Notes under the pieces: generated by a model
Told to the model about the DNA's origin: nothing
Database searches by the model: none
What the model saw: the letters and a program-made list of their open reading frames with translations, nothing else
In this document: positions 7,975-14,184 of the stretch, in pieces
Position numbering within the stretch: the first letter of the stretch is position 1
Layout: each line of letters opens with the position of its first letter
Made by a program: the position numbers and the translations under genes
Source of the DNA: Paracoccaceae bacterium
GTDB lineage: Bacteria; Pseudomonadota; Alphaproteobacteria; Rhodobacterales; Rhodobacteraceae
NCBI GenBank assembly: GCA_007129775.1
Contig: SKUV01000365.1
Coordinates: 1-15,484 of the forward strand
Reading direction: 5' to 3'
DNA length: 15,484 nt

Positions 7975-9315
7975 ATGGGTGTATTGGCGGCAATCGGACG
8001 GCTGGTGCTGGGCGTGATGCTCGCGCTCTGGCTGGCCGTGATGGCCGCGCCGCTGCACGCCACGGTCCTGGACGAGGCCGCCCTGCCCGGCGGTTTTTCA
8101 GGTGATTTCGCGACGCCGACCCCGGTACCCACGGGCACCATCGGCGTCGTCGGCACGGGCGAGGCGAACGATCACGACTTTCTCGTCTTCACCGCGCTCG
8201 AACCCGGGGCACAGACGCTGAGGATCACGCTGAGCCGCAATTCAGGCGCCGGGCCGGGCCAGAATTCGGGCGGCGAGGTCTTTTTCAAGACCTCACCCTT
8301 TCTGCACGGCTGGGACGGCTCGAGCGCGGGCCGGTTCCGGCTCTACCAGGGCCACAACTCACACACACTGTCGATCACGCTCGATGCAGGCTTTGCGGGC
8401 GGCGAGTTGCATGTGGGGCTTTATTTCACCCACGGGCATCCGATCACCTACAGGATCGAGGCACCGGGCAACACCGCCCCGCCGCCATCGCCGCCGCCGA
8501 TACCGCCCGGGGATACGATGCAGCCGGGCGATGCCCCGGGCGGCGCCTATTCCAACAACTGGCGAAACCCGACCCCGGTCGGCCCGGGCTATGCAGGCGT
8601 CGAGGGTACGGGGGGCTGGCCGAATTCCCTCTACTTCGTCTTCACCGACCTGCCCGACGGCATCCAGACGCTGGAGTTCGAGTTCAGCTATCCCGAGGGC
8701 GTCGCACCCATATACTGGGCCGGCGGGACCGTCATCGCGCGCGAGGCGCCCTTTCGCTGGGCATGGGATGGAACCCGTGTCGGTGATTTCCAGATCAACC
8801 CGATCCAGCGGACGATGACGCTGAGCATGACGACCGGCGCCGGCTTTCAGGGCACGCTCTATGTGGGGCTTTTGTTCACCTACGGCTCTCAGGTGGGTTT
8901 CCGCATCAACGTGCCCAGCAACGTCCCCGACCCCGGCGGCCTTCCCGAGGTGGAGGCCGCAAAGACCGTGCGCGTGATCGACCAGTTCGGGGGCGCCTGC
9001 GCCACCATCGGCGTCGGGCCGGCAGCGGGGGCACAGGCCGCGATCCCGGGCGCCTGCATCGAATACGTGATCGAGGCGCGCAATGGCGGCACAGGGCCGG
9101 CGACCGAGCTTGCCATCGAGGACCGCATGGGCCGCCACCTGATTTTCGTGGCCGCCGAGGTTCTCGGCTTCGACGGCCCCGCGAGCACGCCCGACATCAG
9201 CCTGCCGGCACGAAACACTGATTGCGCCACAGGGGGGTGCCTTGTGCAGCTGCGCAACGGCCATCTGGGGGCGGGCGAGCGTGGGCGGATCGTGATCCGC
9301 GGTCTTCTGAAATGA
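7975..9315 (+). CDS. Exported protein with duplicated novel domain and DUF11 module, 446 aa
   Basis: From ATG 7975 the protein starts with a standard signal peptide (MGVLAAIGRLVLGVM..., cleavage likely after LHA-29), and AAGGAG lies 10 bases upstream. An in-frame ATG at 7870 overlaps the barrel gene's stop (TGATG) and would add 35 residues before the signal peptide; it remains possible. The mature part has two copies of a domain of about 125 residues that I do not recognise (nt 8095-8472 and 8548-8922), joined by a proline-rich linker (PPPSPPPIPP). A DUF11-type module runs from about residue 325 to the end and contains QAAIPGACIEY, identical to the motif in the 325-aa protein. It also contains cysteine pairs, including DCATGGC. 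It ends in IVIRGLLK, close in pattern to the LRIRATID end of the 325-aa protein. It is probably a surface or periplasmic partner of the barrel protein. Confidence 0.8.
   Translation: MGVLAAIGRLVLGVMLALWLAVMAAPLHATVLDEAALPGGFSGDFATPTPVPTGTIGVVGTGEANDHDFLVFTALEPGAQTLRITLSRNSGAGPGQNSGGEVFFKTSPFLHGWDGSSAGRFRLYQGHNSHTLSITLDAGFAGGELHVGLYFTHGHPITYRIEAPGNTAPPPSPPPIPPGDTMQPGDAPGGAYSNNWRNPTPVGPGYAGVEGTGGWPNSLYFVFTDLPDGIQTLEFEFSYPEGVAPIYWAGGTVIAREAPFRWAWDGTRVGDFQINPIQRTMTLSMTTGAGFQGTLYVGLLFTYGSQVGFRINVPSNVPDPGGLPEVEAAKTVRVIDQFGGACATIGVGPAAGAQAAIPGACIEYVIEARNGGTGPATELAIEDRMGRHLIFVAAEVLGFDGPASTPDISLPARNTDCATGGCLVQLRNGHLGAGERGRIVIRGLLK
8095..8922 (+). repeat. Tandem duplicated protein domain (two copies of about 125 residues)
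   Basis: Copy A (8095-8472) and copy B (8548-8922) align over their whole length. Shared landmarks are TPTPV/NPTPV, a GTG turn, FLVFTALEPGAQTL versus FVFTDLPDGIQTL, WDGSSAGRF versus WDGTRVGDF, and AGFAGGELHVGLYFTHG versus AGFQGTLYVGLLFTYG. Copy lengths differ by one codon. Divergence at DNA level is high, so the duplication is old. Confidence 0.85.
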
Positions 9316-9408
9316 ACGCATCCGTGCGCGATTTTCATTAGGGCCGGCGCGCAGGCTCGGCTAACCTGTCGTCCTGTCAGCAAAGCTTGCAGCGAACGAG
9401 GGTCGGCG

Positions 9409-12400
9409 ATGGGGGCGATGGCGCGCAGCCTTCGGGTGGTCGGATGTCTAACGGCGCTGGTGCTGGCGCTGGGCCTGGGGCTGGGTCTTGGCCCCCATCC
9501 CGCGGCGGCGCAGGACGAGGTGGATTTCCGGCTGGAGTTGGATACCGGCGGGCATCGCGGCGCGGTGCGCGGGCTTGCCTTCAGCGCCGATGGCCAATGG
9601 CTCTTCAGCGCCTCGGACGACAAGACGGTGCGGATCTGGGACTGGCGCGCGGGTCGGCCGGCCGGCACGCTGCGCGGCTTTCAGGGCGAGGCCGAAGACG
9701 GGATGATCTTTGCCCTCGCGCCTTCCGCCGACGGGGAGCATGTGGCCACGGCGGGCTTTCTGGCGCCCTTCGCCGCTGGCGAGGGCTATGGCACGATCCG
9801 CCTGCACGCACGCCGCAACGGGCAGATCACCGGCCTGTTGGAGGGGCGGCGCCTGCCGGTCTATGGCCTTGCCTATGCGCCCGAAACCGATGTGCTGGTG
9901 GCAGTGGGCCACGGCCCCGAGGTGCATCGCTGGGTCGCGCCCTTTTCCGACGCCCCGCAGCCCCTGCCCGTGATCGGGGCGAATGCGGCGCGGATGGATG
10001 CGGTGGCCTTTGCCCTCGACGGCGCGCGGCTGGTGGCGGTGACCGCGGATTTCGGCCTGCGGCTCTGGGATGCCGCGTCCGGTGATCCGGTGGAGCCTGC
10101 GGACGCCGCGACGCTGAACGACGCGAATCTGCGCAGCCTTGCCGTCAGCGCCGACGGTACCCGCATCGCCATTGCCGGCGAAAGAGGGCTGGTGCAGGTG
10201 CGCGCGGCCGAAGACGGCGCCCTGCTGGCCGATCTGGGGCCCTTTCCCTTTCGCCCCGGCGCGCTCGCCTTCGCCGGCGAGGACCGGCTGCTCGTGGTCT
10301 CTTGCGGCTATGGCTGCGGGCGCGAACATCGCGCGGCGGTCTGGGACTGGCAGGAGGGCGCGCAGGTCGGCGGCTATGATGCGCTCGACGGTCTGGCGGT
10401 CGCGGCGACGGCCGCGCCCGACGGGGCGCTGGTGGCCACATCGGGCGGGCCGCGCCACGAAATCCACGTCTGGGCGCCGGAAACCGGCGCGACGCAATCG
10501 GTTCTGGTGGGCGAGGGCGCGCCGAAATTCGCCGTCGCCATCGATGCGCGGGGCGAGGCCATCGCATGGGGCAGTGCCGACCCCTGCCCCGACGACACAC
10601 TTTGCCCTTCGGTAGCCGGACCTCTGGACCACCGCATGCGCCTGCCCACGCCCGACCGGCAGTTTGACCCGCCCGAATTGGTTACCGGAGAGGAAGACGG
10701 CTGGCTGCGCGCCGTTCTCAAGGCCGACGGTCACACGCTGGAGGCCATGCAATCGCCCGGTTCGTTCTTCGAAGCTGATACGCTGGTGCTGCGCCGCCCG
10801 GACAACAGAATCGGCGGCCTGCGCCGGGAGCCGACGGACGGCTATTACCACAGCGCCTTCACGCTCGTGCAGGGGGGCACGACGCTGATCTCGGGCGGGG
10901 GCAACGGCTATCTGGCGCAATATGGCCGCGATGATCTGCGCCTGCGCCACGTTCTGGCCGGCCACAGCGCCGATATCCTCGCCATGGCAGTGGCGCCCGC
11001 GCCGGGGCTTTTGCTGACCGGCAGCGCCGACCAGACCTTGCGGCTGTGGAACACCGAGACCGGCGCCCTGATCGTGAGCCTGTTCTTCGCCGGTCAGGAC
11101 TGGATCATCTGGACCCCGCAGGGCTATTACCATTCATCGCCCGGCGGTGACCGGCTGATCGGCTGGCACATCAATCAAGGCCGCGCGCGCGAGGGGCGGC
11201 TGGTGCGGGCCTATCAACTCAAGCGTCACCTGCACAGCCCCGAGATCGTGCGTCAGGCGATCCTGCAACGCGACGCGCGCGCCGCCGCGCTGGACCTGCG
11301 CGGGCAGGACGGCCAGTTGCAGGAATTGCTGGCCAGCCCGCCGCCCGATTTCAGCCTGACGCTGGTGGAGGATTTGACCGCGCCCGACGGATTTGCCGTG
11401 ATGGAACTGGCCGGCGGCATCGGCACCGGCGCCGACCCGCTGGCGGGCGTTTCGGTGCTGGTGAACGACCGCCGCGTGCGCCCGGAGCCGCTGGCCGTCG
11501 CGGGGGATGACCGCGCGCTTTACCTGGTGCCGGTGGAGGATGGCGAAAACGCGATCCTCGTGACCGCCGAGAACGATTTCGGCTATGTCACCGAGCGCGG
11601 GGCGACGGCGCTGATGCGGCGGGTCTCGGCGCGTTCGCCCGGGCGGCTGCGGGTGGCGGTGGTCGGGGTGGACGACTATCCGCTGTTGCCCACCGGCTGC
11701 AACGGGCGATCCTGCGATCTGGCCTTTCCGGGCGCCGATGCGCTGGCCTTCCTGTCGGTTCTGGCCGAGCGGACGGCCCCCCTGCACGAGACGATGGAAA
11801 CGCTGGTGATGCTGAACGAGGGCGCGCTGAGCGCCAATCCGACGCTGGCGACCGCGCTGGCCGATCTGGTGGAGCCGGGCGACATACTGGAGCCTTCGGC
11901 CCGCACGATCACATTCGAATTGCTCGATTTCCTCGAAGCGGTCGATGACGATACCGACACGACGATCATCTTCATCGCCGGCCACGGCATAAATGTGGGC
12001 GAGGATTACTATATCATCCCCTCGGACGGCGAGATGCGCGACGACGCGCGCTGGCGCATGGCCTCGCTGGTGGACTGGCGCCAGATCCACGCCGCGCTGG
12101 AACGGACTCCGGGGCGCAAGATCCTCGTGCTGGACACCTGCCATGCCGCCAATTCCTTCAACCAGCGGCTGGAGAAAGAGGCCTCGGACGCCCGCATCCA
12201 CGTCTTTTCCGCCACCGCCGCCAACAATGTCGCGCTGGAGCGCGCCGACCTCGGGCATGGCATCTTCACCTATGCGATGCTGGAGGGGCTGCGCGGGCGG
12301 GCGCGCACCTCGGACGAAGGGGTCAGCCTGTTCGGCCTTGCCGATTACGTCTCGGGCGAGGTGCTGCGTCTCAGCGCGAACCGGCAAGAGCCGTTCTTTC

Positions 12401-12441
12401 ATTTCCCGCAGGCGCGGAATTTCGTGCTGGCCGTGCCATGA
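9409..12441 (+). CDS. Exported WD40-caspase fusion (peptidase family C14), 1010 aa
   Basis: A signal peptide (hydrophobic run LTALVLALGLGLGLG, cleavage near AAA-QDE) precedes a WD40 propeller covering about residues 40-560, with repeat ends such as VRIWDWRAG, LRLWDAASG and LRLWNTETG. A linker with DWIIWTPQGYYHSSPGG (about 564-580) is familiar from bacterial WD40-caspase proteins. The caspase-like domain runs from LRVAVVGVDDYPLL (about 747) to the end. The catalytic histidine is in AGHG (His859) and the cysteine in LDTCHA (Cys911); a p10-like segment with GHGIFTYAMLEGL follows. Both catalytic residues are intact, so an active cysteine protease is likely; bacterial relatives usually cut after Arg or Lys. 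Apart from one cysteine in the signal peptide and Cys911, all cysteines come in close pairs, fitting an oxidising compartment. GAGGG lies 6 bases before ATG 9409; ATG 9418 is an alternative. The substrate is unknown; neighbouring surface proteins are candidates. Confidence 0.9.
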   Translation: MGAMARSLRVVGCLTALVLALGLGLGLGPHPAAAQDEVDFRLELDTGGHRGAVRGLAFSADGQWLFSASDDKTVRIWDWRAGRPAGTLRGFQGEAEDGMIFALAPSADGEHVATAGFLAPFAAGEGYGTIRLHARRNGQITGLLEGRRLPVYGLAYAPETDVLVAVGHGPEVHRWVAPFSDAPQPLPVIGANAARMDAVAFALDGARLVAVTADFGLRLWDAASGDPVEPADAATLNDANLRSLAVSADGTRIAIAGERGLVQVRAAEDGALLADLGPFPFRPGALAFAGEDRLLVVSCGYGCGREHRAAVWDWQEGAQVGGYDALDGLAVAATAAPDGALVATSGGPRHEIHVWAPETGATQSVLVGEGAPKFAVAIDARGEAIAWGSADPCPDDTLCPSVAGPLDHRMRLPTPDRQFDPPELVTGEEDGWLRAVLKADGHTLEAMQSPGSFFEADTLVLRRPDNRIGGLRREPTDGYYHSAFTLVQGGTTLISGGGNGYLAQYGRDDLRLRHVLAGHSADILAMAVAPAPGLLLTGSADQTLRLWNTETGALIVSLFFAGQDWIIWTPQGYYHSSPGGDRLIGWHINQGRAREGRLVRAYQLKRHLHSPEIVRQAILQRDARAAALDLRGQDGQLQELLASPPPDFSLTLVEDLTAPDGFAVMELAGGIGTGADPLAGVSVLVNDRRVRPEPLAVAGDDRALYLVPVEDGENAILVTAENDFGYVTERGATALMRRVSARSPGRLRVAVVGVDDYPLLPTGCNGRSCDLAFPGADALAFLSVLAERTAPLHETMETLVMLNEGALSANPTLATALADLVEPGDILEPSARTITFELLDFLEAVDDDTDTTIIFIAGHGINVGEDYYIIPSDGEMRDDARWRMASLVDWRQIHAALERTPGRKILVLDTCHAANSFNQRLEKEASDARIHVFSATAANNVALERADLGHGIFTYAMLEGLRGRARTSDEGVSLFGLADYVSGEVLRLSANRQEPFFHFPQARNFVLAVP

Positions 12442-14159
12442 GGGGGATGCGAAGGCTTCTTGGCGCGCTCGCCGGGCTGATGCTCGCGGCGCCTGCGGCC
12501 GCCGACCCCTTCTGCCCGGAGGGGGATGCGGCCTTTCCGCCCTTCTTTCATGAACCCGGCCGCATCGGCACAAGCCTTGAGGACGCGCGCGCCATCGCGC
12601 CGTGGCCCGCGCCGGTCAGCGGCGTGATCCTTCCGCATCATCTGGAGGCGGCGCATCTGATGGCGGGCGGGCTGCAACAGGCCAGCGCCGGTCAGGGGCA
12701 TGACCGGGTGATCCTGCTCTTCCCGGATCATTTCGGCAGCCTCAATACCCCTTTCGCCACCACCGCACGGCCGGTCGAGACGGTCATGGGCCCGGTCCCG
12801 GCCCTGCCCGACGCGGCGGCGGCGCTGATGCGCACGGGCGGCGGGCTGGTGGAGGACAGTTGTCTGTTTTCCTATGACCACGGGCTGCGCGCCGTCCTGC
12901 CCTTTGTCGCGGCGCTTATGCCCGGGGTGCCGGTGCTTCCGGTGGCGATCTCCATCAACTCCCGCCCCGACCATTGGGAAGCGCTGACCGCGGCGCTGGA
13001 GCCTTTGGTCACGCCCGGCACACTGATCGTGCAATCGACCGATTTCTCGCACTACCTGCCGCACCATCTGGCGCGGGTGCACGATCAACAGGTTCTCAAC
13101 CTTCTGGCCGCGCGCGACATGGAGCAGATCGCGCAACTGGTGCAGCCCGATCACCTCGACAGCCTCGGCGCGCTCATGGTGAACATGATGCTGCAGGAAA
13201 GGGTTTTCGGCGCGGCCCCGGTGGTGGTGGCAAGCGAAAACATGCAGGAATACCTTGGCCCGCCGGTGGCCGAGACCACAAGCTACATCATCGCCCATTT
13301 CACCCCGCCGCACGCGCCCGCCGGCCCGCCCCTGCACCCCGAGGCGCGGGTCTACATGCTGGCGGGCGATACGTTTTTCGGGCGCGTTCTGCCCCCGCTT
13401 CTGGCCGATGACCTCGTGGCCGACAGGGTCATCGCGGCCGCGCGAGAGGTGACGCGGGGCTTGCCGCTGGTGGTGAACCTCGAAGGCGTGATCCTGCCCG
13501 AGGTGCCGGGAAACCTGCCGGAACTGGTGCTGGGCATGCCGCGCGACCTGACGCTGGACTGGCTTGCGCGGCTCGGCGTCGCGGGGGGGGGGCTGGCCAA
13601 CAACCATGCCAACGACATGGGCGCCGCCGGCCTTGCCGAGACCCGCTCGGCGCTGGCGGCGGCCGGTCTGCCCCATGCCGCGCAGGGCGAGCGGCTGGAC
13701 CTGCCCGGCGTCGCCATCGTTGCGCTCAGCGATCTGGACAACCGCGAAAGCCCGCCGCGCGGGCAGCTGTCCGACGCGCTTCTCGACCGGCTGCTGGTGG
13801 AGGATGCGCGCCTGCCGGTGGTGGCCTTCGTCCATTGGGGGCTGGAATACGAGCCAGAGCCGACCCCGCGCGAACGCGCGCTGGCCGAGGCGATGCGCGC
13901 CCGCGGTGTGTCGGCCATCATCGGCGCCCATCCCCATGTGGCCAGCGCAGGCATCGAGGCGCTGGCCGGCGGCGATGTGGCCATGGCCTATTCGCTGGGC
14001 AATTTCATCTTCGACCAGACCGACGCGGTCGCCTCGGGCGCGGTGGTGGAGCTTTGGGCCTTTCCTCAGGGCACGATCTTTCTGCGCCAGTTGCCCCTGC
14101 CCAATATGTTCGAGGTGGCGCGCCGGGCACAGGCGGATATCGCGCGCGCGGCGCGATAA
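12438..14159 (+). CDS. Exported Memo-CapA fusion protein, 573 aa
   Basis: After a short signal peptide (LLGALAGLMLAAPAAA) there are two domains. Residues about 55-295 resemble the Memo family (the AmmeMemoRadiSam protein B family): LPHH (His67, His68), FSYDHGLRAVLPF (His148) and STDFSHY (Asp202, His205), histidines expected to form a metal-site-like cluster. Residues about 305-545 are a CapA/PGA_cap domain of the calcineurin-like phosphoesterase fold: AGDTFFG (Asp311), NLEGVI, ANNHANDMG (His390), HWGLEY (His466), GAHPHV (His498, His500) and YSLGNFIFD. CapA-type proteins act in poly-gamma-glutamate capsule synthesis, though many relatives have unknown substrates. No capB or capC ligase gene is visible here. 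The start overlaps the caspase gene's stop (ATGA), suggesting translational coupling; no strong Shine-Dalgarno precedes it. ATG 12447 is a second possible start. A run of ten G lies within the CapA part. Confidence 0.85.
   Translation: MRGMRRLLGALAGLMLAAPAAADPFCPEGDAAFPPFFHEPGRIGTSLEDARAIAPWPAPVSGVILPHHLEAAHLMAGGLQQASAGQGHDRVILLFPDHFGSLNTPFATTARPVETVMGPVPALPDAAAALMRTGGGLVEDSCLFSYDHGLRAVLPFVAALMPGVPVLPVAISINSRPDHWEALTAALEPLVTPGTLIVQSTDFSHYLPHHLARVHDQQVLNLLAARDMEQIAQLVQPDHLDSLGALMVNMMLQERVFGAAPVVVASENMQEYLGPPVAETTSYIIAHFTPPHAPAGPPLHPEARVYMLAGDTFFGRVLPPLLADDLVADRVIAAAREVTRGLPLVVNLEGVILPEVPGNLPELVLGMPRDLTLDWLARLGVAGGGLANNHANDMGAAGLAETRSALAAAGLPHAAQGERLDLPGVAIVALSDLDNRESPPRGQLSDALLDRLLVEDARLPVVAFVHWGLEYEPEPTPRERALAEAMRARGVSAIIGAHPHVASAGIEALAGGDVAMAYSLGNFIFDQTDAVASGAVVELWAFPQGTIFLRQLPLPNMFEVARRAQADIARAAR
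13583..13592 (+). repeat. Ten-base poly-G tract inside the CapA domain
   Basis: Ten consecutive G bases encode the AGGG of VAGGGLANNH, directly before the conserved NNH motif. In the given sequence the frame is intact. Loss or gain of one G would shift the frame and remove the last third of the protein, including three histidine motifs. Confidence 0.9.
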
Positions 14160-14164
14160 CCCGC

Positions 14165-14184
14165 CGGGCGGTATCAGCCGCCCG
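14165..14184. terminator. Small hairpin between convergent genes
   Basis: Perfect 7-bp stem CGGGCGG / CCGCCCG with a 6-base loop that includes the stop codon of the minus-strand gene. It lies 5 bases after the stop of the Memo-CapA gene. The position suits a two-way terminator; no T-run is present on either side. Confidence 0.45.

Noticed and set aside
9325..9353. Inverted repeat TGCGCG / CGCGCA after the 446-aa protein gene
   Set aside because: Arms are only 6 bp with a 17-base loop and no T-run; too weak to call a terminator.
9365..9390. Direct repeat CCTGTC (9365 and 9373) and short palindrome GCAAAGCTTGC (9380-9390) before the caspase gene
   Set aside because: Both are very short and could be chance; no promoter element fits around them.
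9409..9486. Lipoprotein signal at the early cysteine (VVGC) of the caspase protein
   Set aside because: The cysteine comes before the hydrophobic core, so it cannot be a lipobox; a Sec type I cleavage near AAA fits better.
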